Of a DNA stretch of 45,143 nucleotides, positions 8,323 through 16,926 are shown piece by piece; within the stretch, counting starts at the first letter, position 1, and the number at the start of each line of letters is the position of its first letter. Source of the DNA: Rhodospirillales bacterium (lineage in GTDB: Bacteria > Pseudomonadota > Alphaproteobacteria > Rhodospirillales > Shumkoniaceae); the NCBI GenBank assembly GCA_028281785.1, contig JANQJG010000194.1, positions 1-45,143 of the forward strand, written 5' to 3'. Below the pieces are notes generated by a model, which was given only the letters and a program-made list of their open reading frames with translations, was not told the origin of the DNA and searched no databases. A program made the translations under genes and the position numbers.

Positions 8323-9477
8323 CTATGCCGAAGCGACGGTGTCGCCGCCCATAAGGGCGCGGGCCTCGGCCGCGCCCAGCGCGGCGGGGCGGAGGCAGCG
8401 CGTCTTCACCTCCACCACGCGGGAGTCCCTCGCGGACAAGAGGATGTTTTCCAAAACTTCGAGCACGTGCAGGCCCATGGTGCCGTCGCACCGGTGGGGA
8501 CGTCCCGCAACCAGCGCTGCCGCCATGTCCGCCAACCCCGAGATGCGGTAGTCGGCGACGACGGTGCCGGTTCGCATCTTGCGGTTGCCGCGGGCGAACG
8601 GGTGACAGTCGTCGGGGGCGGCGACGAACGGCCCATCCCATTCCGAAACCGCGACCTCGCCACCGAAGAAGTTGGGATTGGGCACTAACATCGAGCCGGC
8701 TTCACCATAGATCTCGATATTGTTGTGGCCGTGACGCCAGACGTCCCAGCTGGCCGAGAAGGTGACCAGGGCGCCGCATTCGAAAGAGAGGATGCAATGG
8801 ACCGTCGTCGGCGTCTCGACGGCGATCATTTCGCCGCTCCGCGGTCCGCTCCCGATCTTGCGGGTGGCGAAGGGGGTCGCCGCATGGGCGGTCACCGAGG
8901 CGACGGGCCCGAGCAGGTTGACCAGCATGGTGACGTAGTAAGGCCCCAGGTCGAGCATCGGTCCTCCGCCTTCCTGGTAGAGGAAGTCGGGGTTCGGGTG
9001 CCAGGACTCGGCGCCGTGCGACAGGCAGTGGCAACTCCCGCCCACGACCCTTCCGATCCGGCCCTCGTCGAGGGCGCGGCGGGCGGCCTGACCGGCCGCT
9101 CCCAGGAAGGTATCGGGCGCAGTACCAAGGCGGAGTCCCAGGCGGGCAGCGGACTCCACGAGCTCGCGGCCCTCGGCCGAAGTCGCCGCCAACGGCTTTT
9201 CCGAATAGACGTGCTTGCCTGCCTGAAGGGCCGTGGCCGACACGTCGAAATGCGCCGCCGGGATTGTCAGATTGACGATGAGCTGGATGTCGTCGGCCCG
9301 CAGAAGGCTGTCAACGCTCTCGCAGCGGACGTCGTACTGCTCCGCGGTCCGCCGCGCTGCGGCGTCCATCACGTCCGCGCAAGCGCGAATCTCGATCCCC
9401 TGGAAGGATGCCGCATTGCCGAAGTAACGGCTGGATATGGTGCCACAGCCGACGATACCGACGCCAAGAACCGACAT
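8323..9477 (-). CDS. Gfo/Idh/MocA-family NAD(P)-dependent oxidoreductase
   Basis: The 384-aa enzyme is predicted to oxidise or reduce a sugar or cyclitol carbon with NAD(P). It has the Rossmann motif GIVGCGTIS (7-15), the family EKP motif (Glu93-Lys94-Pro95) and a C-terminal domain with WHPNPDFLYQEGGGPMLDLGPYY. The start is the ATG at 9477, just before the Rossmann fold; a longer frame to 9564 would overlap the upstream gene and adds no recognisable sequence. It starts 1 base from the stop of the TIM-barrel gene, so it is the last gene of the sugar ABC operon. It resembles the protein at 15794-16891 (EKP at the same residue number, same GGGPMLD region), suggesting duplication and use at two steps. 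Confidence 0.92.
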   Translation of the reverse strand: MSVLGVGIVGCGTISSRYFGNAASFQGIEIRACADVMDAAARRTAEQYDVRCESVDSLLRADDIQLIVNLTIPAAHFDVSATALQAGKHVYSEKPLAATSAEGRELVESAARLGLRLGTAPDTFLGAAGQAARRALDEGRIGRVVGGSCHCLSHGAESWHPNPDFLYQEGGGPMLDLGPYYVTMLVNLLGPVASVTAHAATPFATRKIGSGPRSGEMIAVETPTTVHCILSFECGALVTFSASWDVWRHGHNNIEIYGEAGSMLVPNPNFFGGEVAVSEWDGPFVAAPDDCHPFARGNRKMRTGTVVADYRISGLADMAAALVAGRPHRCDGTMGLHVLEVLENILLSARDSRVVEVKTRCLRPAALGAAEARALMGGDTVASA

Positions 9478-9478
9478 C

Positions 9479-10246
9479 TTAGATACTCCCCAACAGACAC
9501 TGGTAGCCCTCGGCCGAGCGCCGGGCGAAGCGCTGGTAGTCGGTCGGCTTGTCGTGTTCGACAACGAAGATTTCGGGGTTCAGCCCGGTGATCATCGGCC
9601 ACACGGTTGGCCAGTCGATGACGCCATGGCCGAGATCGGCCCAGCCGTCCTCGTCGAGACATTGGCTTGGCGACGCGATGTCCTTCAAGTGGATCGAAAA
9701 GACACGGTCACCATACTTCGAGAACAAGGCCGCGGGATCCTGCTGGCCGAGGAACACCCAGCCGATATCAACCTGCCACAGGATCGAGGGCGAACTTCCC
9801 AGCAGATGGTCGAGCGGCATTGAGCCGTCCTCCAGCACCGCGAATTCGAAGGCGTGGTTGTGCCAGGCGAAGCGGAGTCCCGCATCGGTAAACATCTCCG
9901 TATAGGATGCAAGGTCTCGTGCGACCGCCTTCCATCCGGCCAGGTCCTTCTCGCGCTCGCCCTTCGGCAACGCGGACACGGTCACGACCTCCACGGCAAG
10001 CGCCTTCGCGATGTCGATCACGCGGTTCGCATCCTCCCGAATGCTGCCGAACCCAAAATGGCCGGTCTTGGCATGCAGGCCGTAGCGTGCCAGTCCACGG
10101 CGGAGCGCCTCGAGATCCTGGTAGAGGCCGTCATAGGGCTCGACCATCCCATAGCCCAGCTCGGTCAGGGCTGCCAATTTGGCATCCAGCGACGGCTCGA
10201 ACCGGGCACTGAACAGCTGAAAGGAAAGGTTCGGAATCGCGTTCAT
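9479..10246 (-). CDS. Sugar phosphate isomerase/epimerase-like TIM-barrel protein
   Basis: A 255-aa protein of the xylose isomerase-like (AP endonuclease 2) TIM-barrel fold. Probable metal and catalytic positions are visible in VEPYDG, WHNHAFEF, QVDIGWV, SIHLKDI and VVEHD. Members epimerise or isomerise keto-sugars or keto-cyclitols; E. coli YcjR is a 4-epimerase acting on a 3-keto glycoside, next to a Gfo/Idh/MocA enzyme as here. It follows the ATPase gene by 24 bases and is flush with the oxidoreductase gene, so it probably acts on that enzyme's keto product (inference). Confidence 0.85.
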   Translation of the reverse strand: MNAIPNLSFQLFSARFEPSLDAKLAALTELGYGMVEPYDGLYQDLEALRRGLARYGLHAKTGHFGFGSIREDANRVIDIAKALAVEVVTVSALPKGEREKDLAGWKAVARDLASYTEMFTDAGLRFAWHNHAFEFAVLEDGSMPLDHLLGSSPSILWQVDIGWVFLGQQDPAALFSKYGDRVFSIHLKDIASPSQCLDEDGWADLGHGVIDWPTVWPMITGLNPEIFVVEHDKPTDYQRFARRSAEGYQCLLGSI

Positions 10247-10270
10247 TTCTCTGGGTCTCCGAAGCAGACG

Positions 10271-11359
10271 CTAAAGGCGGTTGCCGCTTTCAAGGTCGAA
10301 CATCGACGCCCGTCCAGGATCGAAGCCGATACACAGCTTCTGCCGTTCGTTGATGATCTGGGCGGCATCGACCCTCACGGATATCGAATGCGTTCCGACC
10401 TGACACCAGACGACGGTATCGGCGCCGGTCGGCTCCACCAGGTCGACATTCGCTTCGGCGCAGAACTCTCCCGGCTTCGGGGCGCCATCAACGGCGATGT
10501 TTTCCGGCCGCACGCCCAAGAGGACCGGTTGTCCGTGAGAGGGTGGCCTCGCAAACGGGTAAGCGGTCAGAGGCACGTCGAAAATCGCGTTCCGGTAGTG
10601 AAAGACGTCGCCTTCCAGCGCGATCCTGCCCTCAAGGAAGTTCATGCTTGGCGAGCCGATGAACGAGGCCACGAACAGATTGGCGGGGGTGTCGTAGATC
10701 TCGCGCGGGGTTCCCAACTGCTGGATGATGCCGCCCTTCATGACCGCGATGCGGTCCGCCAGGGTCAATGCCTCGATCTGGTCGTGGGTGACGTAGATCA
10801 TCGTGCTTCCGAGGTCGCGGTGCAGCCGCTTGATCTCGACACGCAGTTCGGCGCGCAGCTTCGCGTCAAGGTTCGACAATGGTTCGTCGAACAGGAAGAC
10901 ATCGGCATTGCGGACCAGTGCGCGTCCAATCGCGACCCTTTGCCGCTGACCGCCGGAAAGCTGCACCGGCCGCCGGTCGAGAAGCTCCGTGATGTGAAGG
11001 AACTCAGCGGCTTCATGGACCCGGCGCTTGATTTCGCCGCGTGGCAGCCGGGCCACTTTCAGACCGAAGGCCAAGTTGCCGCGCACCGTCATCTTCGGAT
11101 AGAGGGCGTAGGACTGGAACACCATGGCGATGCCACGGTCCTTCGGCTCGAAATGGGTGACGTCGCGGCCGCCGATTTCGACGGTTCCGGCTTCCGGCTC
11201 GATGAGGCCGGCGATGGCGTTCAGGAGGGTCGATTTGCCGCATCCGGATGGCCCAAGCAGGACCAGGAACTCACCCTGGTTCACGCCGAGTTGCAGATCG
11301 CGGAGAACCGAGAGATGCCCGAAGGAGACGGCGAGATCTTTCACGGTAATTGCGGACAT
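10271..11359 (-). CDS. Carbohydrate ABC transporter ATPase (MalK/UgpC type)
   Basis: The 362-aa ATPase energises the sugar importer encoded just upstream. Walker A GPSGCGKST is at 36-44, the signature LSGGQ at 134-138 and Walker B FLFDEP at 155-160. A C-terminal TOBE/MalK-type regulatory domain follows (for example GVRPENIAV). Length matches the MalK/UgpC group (about 360 aa). It starts 3 bases after the second permease gene. Such ATPases may serve more than one permease pair; another MalK-type gene survives only as a C-terminal scar at 42469-42705. Confidence 0.95.
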   Translation of the reverse strand: MSAITVKDLAVSFGHLSVLRDLQLGVNQGEFLVLLGPSGCGKSTLLNAIAGLIEPEAGTVEIGGRDVTHFEPKDRGIAMVFQSYALYPKMTVRGNLAFGLKVARLPRGEIKRRVHEAAEFLHITELLDRRPVQLSGGQRQRVAIGRALVRNADVFLFDEPLSNLDAKLRAELRVEIKRLHRDLGSTMIYVTHDQIEALTLADRIAVMKGGIIQQLGTPREIYDTPANLFVASFIGSPSMNFLEGRIALEGDVFHYRNAIFDVPLTAYPFARPPSHGQPVLLGVRPENIAVDGAPKPGEFCAEANVDLVEPTGADTVVWCQVGTHSISVRVDAAQIINERQKLCIGFDPGRASMFDLESGNRL

Positions 11360-11362
11360 GCC

Positions 11363-12271
11363 TTACCCCTTGACCGCACCGGACGCAATGCCTCGAACGA
11401 ACCACTTGCCCGATACGAAATAGACGAACAACGGAACCAGGGCGGTCAGGATCGTCGCTGCCATGTTGACGTTGTATTCGCGTTCGCCGAACTGGCTGTT
11501 GACAATGTTGTTCAGCTGCACGGTCATGGGCAGATTGTCGCGGCCGGCGAAAATCAGGCCGAACAGAAAGTCGTTCCAGATGCCCGTCACCTGCCATATG
11601 ACGGCGACGATCATGATCGGCGTCGACATGGGGAGCATGATGGTCAGGAAGATCCGCCAGAACCCCGCGCCGTCGACGCGGGCGGCCTTGAAGATCTCTT
11701 CCGGAATTCCGGCATAGTAGTTGCGAAAGATCAGGGTCATGACCGGAAGTCCGAAAATCACGTGGACGAGGACGATTCCGTGCAGCGTGCCGAAAATCCC
11801 CAGCGCGGCGCTGATCTGGACCATGGGAAAGACATATACTTGATGCGGTACGAAAGCGCCGGTCATCAACAGCGCGAAGGCGATGTTCGCGCCGCGGAAT
11901 TTCCAGAAAGACAGGGCGTATCCATTGAGAGCGCCCAAGGTGACGGACAGCGCCACGCTGGGGATGAGAATCCGGATCGAGTTCCAGAAGCCGACCTTGA
12001 TGCCCTCACAGGTTATCCCGGTGCAGGCGGCGTCCCACGCTTTTATCCACGGATCGAGATTGAACGCCATGGGCAGGGTGAAAATCGTGCCCGTCCGGAT
12101 TTCATCCATGGTTTTCAAGGACGTGATGACCATGATGAACAGCGGCAGGGCGAAGAAAAGGGCGGCGGAGACAAGGAAGGCGTAAAGCCCGAGACGGGCC
12201 GGCGTGATAAGGGGCTTCCGCCGCCTGACGCGCACCGGGAATGCGTCGGCGCTGGCGGTAGCGCGGTTCAT
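11363..12271 (-). CDS. Carbohydrate ABC transporter permease (MalG-like)
   Basis: A 302-aa inner-membrane protein with about six transmembrane helices. The ATPase-coupling EAA loop lies near the C-terminal third (FKAARVDGAGFWRIFLTIMLPMSTP). The C-terminus FVYFVSGKWFVRGIASGAVKG is typical of MalG/UgpE proteins. The ATG overlaps the malF-like stop by 4 bases (12268-12271), so the two permeases are translationally coupled and form the heterodimeric channel. Confidence 0.94.
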   Translation of the reverse strand: MNRATASADAFPVRVRRRKPLITPARLGLYAFLVSAALFFALPLFIMVITSLKTMDEIRTGTIFTLPMAFNLDPWIKAWDAACTGITCEGIKVGFWNSIRILIPSVALSVTLGALNGYALSFWKFRGANIAFALLMTGAFVPHQVYVFPMVQISAALGIFGTLHGIVLVHVIFGLPVMTLIFRNYYAGIPEEIFKAARVDGAGFWRIFLTIMLPMSTPIMIVAVIWQVTGIWNDFLFGLIFAGRDNLPMTVQLNNIVNSQFGEREYNVNMAATILTALVPLFVYFVSGKWFVRGIASGAVKG

Positions 12272-13152
12272 TTGCCGGCTCCCGATTGCCGTTCCTTGCG
12301 GAAGCTACGCAGGTAGAGCAGCGGCGCCGCGATCGAGATGACCATCACCAGCATCACGGTCGCGGCGGCGGTCGCCCGCCCGATGTTCGAGCGCTCGAAC
12401 AGATAGTCCATCACGTATTTGGCCGGGACCTCCGTCGCGATGCCGGGGCCGCCATTGGTCATCGCGACGACGATGTCGAAGCTCTTCACGGCCTGGGCCG
12501 AAAGCAGGAACACGCAGGTCAGCACCATGGGCAAGAGGATCGGCAGAATCACCTGGATGTACATCCGCCAGGCCGGGATGCCGTCGATCTTGCTGACTTT
12601 CCAGATCTCGGCATCGATGCCGCGCAACCCGGCCAGGAGAAGCGCCATGACAAACCCCGAACCGTGCCATATCCCGGCGATAGCGACAGTGAAAATCGCC
12701 AGGTCACGATCCACGATCCAGTTGAACGAGAAGGATTCCCAGCCCAGGTTACGGACGAAGTCCTGGAGACCCAGCGTCGGATTCAGCATCCACTGCCAGA
12801 TCAGCCCGGTGACGATGAAGGACATGGCGTGGGGATAAAGGTAGATGGTGCGCAGCGTGTTCTCGCCCCGTACGCGCTGGTCGATGAAAATCGCCATGAG
12901 GTAGCCGACGATCAGACAGCCGAGGATGTAAGCCGCGCCGAAGATGAACATGTTCTCCAGCGACACGATCCAGCGGGTGCTGCGGAACAGGGCGGCATAC
13001 TGATCCCAGCCGACGAAATCGTAGGTCGGAAGAACCCGGGAGGAGGTGAAAGAGGTGCGGAACGTCCACAGGATGCACCCGACATACACCACCGCCACGA
13101 TGATCATCATGGGCGTCAGGGCGATTTTTGCAGCCAGATTTCGCATCAGCAT
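12268..13152 (-). CDS. Carbohydrate ABC transporter permease (MalF/UgpA-like)
   Basis: A 294-aa inner-membrane permease with about six transmembrane segments and an EAA-type loop (WKVSKIDGIPAWRMYIQVILPILLPMV). It pairs with the MalG-like partner directly downstream. The first two Met residues (Met1 and Met3) are both possible starts. It follows the binding-protein gene after 71 bases that hold a strong stem-loop. Confidence 0.94.
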   Translation of the reverse strand: MLMRNLAAKIALTPMMIIVAVVYVGCILWTFRTSFTSSRVLPTYDFVGWDQYAALFRSTRWIVSLENMFIFGAAYILGCLIVGYLMAIFIDQRVRGENTLRTIYLYPHAMSFIVTGLIWQWMLNPTLGLQDFVRNLGWESFSFNWIVDRDLAIFTVAIAGIWHGSGFVMALLLAGLRGIDAEIWKVSKIDGIPAWRMYIQVILPILLPMVLTCVFLLSAQAVKSFDIVVAMTNGGPGIATEVPAKYVMDYLFERSNIGRATAAATVMLVMVISIAAPLLYLRSFRKERQSGAGK

Positions 13153-13177
13153 GCGCTATACCTTCGCTCCGGTGGCG

Positions 13178-13200
13178 GGCCGACCCCGCCGGGGCCGGCC
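13178..13200 (-). other. Intercistronic stem-loop behind the sugar-binding-protein gene
   Basis: A 10-base arm at 13178-13187 (GGCCGACCCC) pairs with 13191-13200 (GGGGCCGGCC) with one mismatch and a 3-base loop. It lies between the binding-protein gene and the malF-like gene. No T-run follows. Such hairpins commonly protect the upstream mRNA and lower permease expression relative to the binding protein. Confidence 0.7.
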
Positions 13201-13223
13201 GCTTGGTTCCACCACGAGGTATT

Positions 13224-14465
13224 CTAGCCGTCGAGGAGAATCTCGGCGTGGCGTTCCACAGCCTCGTCGACGGTCATCGACGGATCGTTCCAGTACTCCG
13301 AGATCAGATCGCGGATTTCGCCGTCGGTGTCGGCCGGAAGAAGCATGGACGATCGGGGCGCGCGCATTTCCTTTTTTTGCAGCGCGGCCATCGCCGCCTC
13401 AGCACAGATGTCCGTGCCCCCCATATCGACATCGACGCGCGCCGGCACGGACCCCTTGTACCGATTGAATTCCCGCAACGCCTTTTTGTCGGCGATTGTC
13501 TGGATCAGAAGGTCCTGCGCCTTTTCTTGTTCCGTGTCGTCGAGTACGGGGAAGATGAATACGTCACCGCCGATAGCCATGATGCCGCCGGGCATGAAGC
13601 AGCCGTATTCCTTTCCGGCCGTCATGCCGGCGGCCGCGAACTCGCCCTTGGCCCAGTCGCCGACGGGGGCAAATGCCGCCTTGCCGGTGATAACCAAATT
13701 GATGGCGATGTTCCAAGGACGGCCCGGGGAACCTTCGTCGACATAGGCGCGCAGGCGGCCATAGGTCTCGAAGACCTCGCGCATGGCCGGGCCGGTCAGG
13801 GCGCCCTTGTTACGCTCTCCGTAGGCATTCATCCACAGATCCACGCCACCGACCCCCAGCATCACGGAATGGAAGAACAAGGTCTCGTAGCCGGGATTGC
13901 CGCCGATGACGAGGGGCAACTTGCCGGAGGCCTTGACCTTGTCGAGCGCTTCGAACATGTCGTCGCCCCACCCGGTCGGCACCGTGGCGCCGGCTTCCTC
14001 GAGGACTTGAGTGTTGTACCAGACCCAGTTCCGTCCGTGGATGTTGACGGGCAGGGCGTAAAACTTGCCGTCACGGGACGACAGCCTCACCAGGGACTCG
14101 GGGATCACGTCCCGCCAGTTGCCGGCCTGCGCCTCCAGTTCAAGGCTGCGCAACAGCCCTCGTTCGATGAGCTCCTCGAAATCGCGGCTGGTATTGAATT
14201 GCGCGGCCGCCGGGGGATCACCGGCGACGATACGGCTTATGGTGGCTTGGCGTGCGGCCAGACCGCCGGCGACTGCATTGTCGAGCCATTCGCCACCTGC
14301 CGCGTTGAAAGCGTTGGCGAATTGCTTTAGCGCGCGAGTTTCCCCCGCCGACGTCCACCAGTGGATGACTTCCGCCTTCAGCGGCTCGGCTGAGACGACC
14401 GAGGCGCAACCGACCATCCCGACGGCCACCAAGGTTGCGGTTCGTAGAAGTCGTTGAATCGTCAT
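13224..14465 (-). CDS. Periplasmic sugar-binding protein (extracellular solute-binding family 1)
   Basis: The 413-aa protein begins with a Sec signal peptide (MTIQRLLRTATLVAVGMVGCASVVSA) and continues as a family 1 binding protein. It has AEVIHWWTSAGETRALKQFANAFNAAGGEW near the start and IVAGDPPAAAQFN, NIHGRNWVWYNTQ and FAPVGDWAKGEF further on, typical of glucose/mannose- or glycerol-phosphate-type ABC systems. A GGGAG ribosome site precedes the ATG. It is the first gene of the leftward operon and lies opposite lacI. The TTGACA-type promoter and LacI-type operator upstream predict sugar-inducible expression. Confidence 0.94.
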   Translation of the reverse strand: MTIQRLLRTATLVAVGMVGCASVVSAEPLKAEVIHWWTSAGETRALKQFANAFNAAGGEWLDNAVAGGLAARQATISRIVAGDPPAAAQFNTSRDFEELIERGLLRSLELEAQAGNWRDVIPESLVRLSSRDGKFYALPVNIHGRNWVWYNTQVLEEAGATVPTGWGDDMFEALDKVKASGKLPLVIGGNPGYETLFFHSVMLGVGGVDLWMNAYGERNKGALTGPAMREVFETYGRLRAYVDEGSPGRPWNIAINLVITGKAAFAPVGDWAKGEFAAAGMTAGKEYGCFMPGGIMAIGGDVFIFPVLDDTEQEKAQDLLIQTIADKKALREFNRYKGSVPARVDVDMGGTDICAEAAMAALQKKEMRAPRSSMLLPADTDGEIRDLISEYWNDPSMTVDEAVERHAEILLDG

Positions 14466-14630
14466 CTCTATCGCTCCCTGCTACGGATTCCGTGTCTTCG
14501 CGTCTTCGCTCGCGGAACGTGATCGATGGCGGCCGATTTGTTCGGGCTCTGCCTCTTCGCGATGACGCCTTGTACGCCGTTCCGGCCCCGCGAACGCCAA
14601 ACCCGCATGACAGGGCGCGTCACGAGGGTT

Positions 14631-14648
14631 ATTGGAAACGGTTCCAAT
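14631..14648. promoter_or_regulatory. LacI-family operator
   Basis: An 18-base near-perfect palindrome with arms ATTGGAA and TTCCAAT around ACGG, with the central CG typical of LacI/PurR-type operators. It overlaps the -10 end and predicted transcription start of the leftward sugar operon, where a repressor would block RNA polymerase. It lies about 90 bases upstream of the predicted lacI start site, so its main target is probably the transport operon. The obvious binding partner is the LacI protein encoded at 14767. Confidence 0.8.
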
Positions 14649-14677
14649 TACATTGCAACGAGGGGCCAGAATGTCAA
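14647..14677 (-). promoter_or_regulatory. Promoter of the leftward sugar ABC operon
   Basis: On the minus strand a perfect -35 TTGACA (14672-14677) is followed by TGTAAT (14647-14652), five of six matches to the consensus -10, with a rather long 19-base spacer. The operator starts at the -10 and extends over the likely start site. The distance to the binding-protein ATG is about 180 bases, so a long leader is implied. Confidence 0.6.
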
Positions 14678-14702
14678 TCCTTTTTTAATCTTTCGTTTTT
14701 TT

Positions 14703-14731
14703 TTGAAGTCGGCATTCTTTGCAAATATGAT
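14703..14731 (+). promoter_or_regulatory. Promoter of lacI
   Basis: TTGAAG (14703-14708) and TATGAT (14726-14731) are separated by exactly 17 bases, a good sigma-70 fit. Transcription would begin about 14738, roughly 30 bases ahead of the lacI ATG. Confidence 0.6.
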
Positions 14732-14766
14732 GTGTATACGCGTTGTCTCGAAATAACAGGAAAAAG

Positions 14767-15750
14767 ATGGCAACCATCCGCGATGTGGCCAAATTGGCCG
14801 GCGTTGGTATTGGAACCGTTTCACGAACGATCTCGGGGAAGGGAAGCGTCTCGGAAGATAAACGCCGGCGGGTCGAGGACGCGATCCGAAAGCTCTCCTT
14901 CCGTCCGTCCTCGATCGCGCAGTCCCTCTCCACCAAGGAACTGGGAATCGTGGGGCTGCTCCTGCCCAGTATCGGCGGCGCCTACTACGAGCTCATTTTG
15001 AAGATTGCAGAGGACGAGCTTCGCGCCCAGGGCAAGTATTTCGTCGTCGCGACCGGATCGGGGATGGCGCAGGAAGAGGAGGGCTTCAACTTTCTCCTCG
15101 CCCGCGATTGCGACGGGATGCTGATTTTCAGCGGCGAAATCTCGGAACGACGACTCATCGAGTTGGAGAGCCGGTTTCCCAGTGTCGCCATCATGAACAG
15201 GGTCGTCCCGACCATCGAGGAAAAATGTTTCGCAGCCGACCATATCGAAGGCGGAAGGCTGGCCGCCCGCACGCTGCTGGAGGCGGGCCATCGGGACATC
15301 GCGGTCATTACCGGTCCGATGCACCGTTTGGACGCCCGTCAACGCCATGAAGGTTTCATCGAGGAGTTGGCCGCCGCCGGAGTCCGCCTCGCCGAAGACC
15401 TGATCGTCGAAGGCGACTATACCACCCTTGGCGGTCAGCGTTGCTGCGACATCCTGCTCGAAAGACATCGGTCCTTTTCGGCCATTTTCTGCGCCAATGC
15501 GGCCATGGCGGTTCCGACCCTTTCGCGGCTTTTCCAACGCGGGATCCATGTGCCGTCGGATATGGCCGTGATCGGCTATGACGAGCTGGACTTCTGCGCC
15601 GTCCTGGCGCCTCCGCTGACCACCGTCGACACGGCGGTCGTGGAGATCGTGCGCAATGCATGCCGTTACCTGTTGAAGACCTGCTACGGCATCGAGCTGG
15701 AGGTCCAGCGGCAATTCCAGCCGCGGGTCATACGCCGGGAGTCGGTGTGA
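14767..15750 (+). CDS. LacI-family transcriptional regulator
   Basis: The 327-aa repressor has an N-terminal LacI helix-turn-helix and hinge (ATIRDVAKLAGVGIGTVSRTISGKG, then SVSEDKRRRVEDAIRKLSFRPS) and a sugar-binding-like core with GLLLPSIGGAYY, GHRDIAVITGP and AVIGYDELDFCAVLAPPLTTVD. I start it at the ATG at 14767, preceded by AGGA with good spacing; the earlier frame start at 14743 has none. It lies between the two halves of the locus and almost certainly binds the palindrome at 14631-14648. The inducer is probably the imported sugar or a keto derivative. Confidence 0.95.
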   Translation: MATIRDVAKLAGVGIGTVSRTISGKGSVSEDKRRRVEDAIRKLSFRPSSIAQSLSTKELGIVGLLLPSIGGAYYELILKIAEDELRAQGKYFVVATGSGMAQEEEGFNFLLARDCDGMLIFSGEISERRLIELESRFPSVAIMNRVVPTIEEKCFAADHIEGGRLAARTLLEAGHRDIAVITGPMHRLDARQRHEGFIEELAAAGVRLAEDLIVEGDYTTLGGQRCCDILLERHRSFSAIFCANAAMAVPTLSRLFQRGIHVPSDMAVIGYDELDFCAVLAPPLTTVDTAVVEIVRNACRYLLKTCYGIELEVQRQFQPRVIRRESV

Positions 15751-15793
15751 ACAAGCCGGCGTCCTGAACGAGTAAAAACGGGAGGAAAGACGA

Positions 15794-16891
15794 GTGAAGA
15801 GGGTCGGTATCGGCATCATTGGATGCGGCAACATTTCGGGCGCCTATCTGACCGCCGCCAAGGCGTTCCCGATTCTCGACATCAAGGGGGTGGCCGACGC
15901 GGTTTCCGACGCGGCCGAAGCGAAGGCCCGCGAATTCGGACTGCGCGCGGTGTCGGTCGAGGCCCTGCTCGACGACCCCGAGGTGGAGATCGTTCTCAAT
16001 CTGACCGTTCCCGAAGCACATGTCGAGGTTGGCCTAAAAGTGTTGGAGGCCGGAAAACACGTCTATTCCGAGAAGCCGCTGGGCGTCCGTTTCGAAGACG
16101 GCAGGGCGCTGATCGCACGGGCGCGGGACGAGGGCTTGCGCGTCGGGTGCGCGCCCGACACCTTCTTCGGCGGCACCCACCAGCGCTGCCGGCACCTGAT
16201 CGATCAGGGGAAGCTCGGCAAGATCGTCGGCGGAACGGCCTATTTTATGGGGCCCGGCCACGAACGCTGGCATCCGAACCCTGTATTTTACTACCAGCGG
16301 GGCGGGGGGCCGATGCTGGACATGGGGCCGTATTACATCACCGACCTGGTCAACCTGCTGGGGCCGGTCAAGACGGTCTTCGGGTTCGCGACCAAGGCGC
16401 GCGCCCAGCGGCCAATCCTCAGCGAGCCCCTGCGCGGGCAGATGATCACGGTAGAGGTCGCAACCCATATCGCCGGCCTCATGGAATTCGGCTCGGGCGC
16501 CGTCGTGCAGATCACGACCAGTTTCGACGTCGCCGGCCACCAGCATCTGCCGCTGGAAGTCTACGGCATCGACGCCACCTTGATCGTCCCCGATCCGAAC
16601 CGCTTCGGCGGTGAAGTCCAGATCCTGCCGACGGGCGGCGAATGGACTCCGGTCGCCACCGACATGCCCTACGCGGACGGCAACTACCGCAGTATCGGCT
16701 TGGCCGATATGGCGCACGCCCTACGCGACGGCCGCCGCCACCGGGCGAGCGGCGAGCTCGCCCTCCATGTGCTTGAAGTTATCGAAGCCTTCGAGAAATC
16801 CGCGGTCGACGGGCGGCGAATCGATATCGAAACCTCCATCGCCAGACCGGCGCCCCTGACCGACAATCTGGTCAATGGGCGCTTGGGCTGA
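15794..16891 (+). CDS. Gfo/Idh/MocA-family NAD(P)-dependent oxidoreductase (second copy)
   Basis: The 365-aa enzyme starts at a GTG preceded by GGAGGAAAG. It has GIIGCGNIS (7-15) for NAD(P) binding and the EKP motif at 93-95. The substrate domain contains WHPNPVFYYQRGGGPMLDMGPYYITDLVNLLGP, very like the protein at 8323-9477. It lies 43 bases after lacI and 35 before the ThuA-like gene, forming lacI-oxidoreductase-thuA. In known glycoside-oxidation loci two such enzymes handle oxidation and re-reduction of epimeric sugars; that division of labour is plausible here but not shown. Confidence 0.92.
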   Translation: MKRVGIGIIGCGNISGAYLTAAKAFPILDIKGVADAVSDAAEAKAREFGLRAVSVEALLDDPEVEIVLNLTVPEAHVEVGLKVLEAGKHVYSEKPLGVRFEDGRALIARARDEGLRVGCAPDTFFGGTHQRCRHLIDQGKLGKIVGGTAYFMGPGHERWHPNPVFYYQRGGGPMLDMGPYYITDLVNLLGPVKTVFGFATKARAQRPILSEPLRGQMITVEVATHIAGLMEFGSGAVVQITTSFDVAGHQHLPLEVYGIDATLIVPDPNRFGGEVQILPTGGEWTPVATDMPYADGNYRSIGLADMAHALRDGRRHRASGELALHVLEVIEAFEKSAVDGRRIDIETSIARPAPLTDNLVNGRLG

Positions 16892-16926
16892 GCAGAGGCG
16901 GCAGAATACGGAAGGAGAATGAGGTC

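Noticed and set aside
9854..12316. An 820-codon open frame on the plus strand
   Set aside because: It lies antisense to the TIM-barrel, ATPase and MalG-like genes, is rich in Asp, His, Arg and Gln as high-GC shadows are, and resembles no protein. The minus-strand genes are unmistakable.
12286..13227. A 313-codon open frame opposite the MalF-like gene
   Set aside because: Same shadow composition; the MalF-like permease on the other strand has clear membrane helices and an EAA loop.
14821..15834. A 337-codon open frame opposite lacI
   Set aside because: LacI has a textbook helix-turn-helix; the opposite frame has no recognisable domain.
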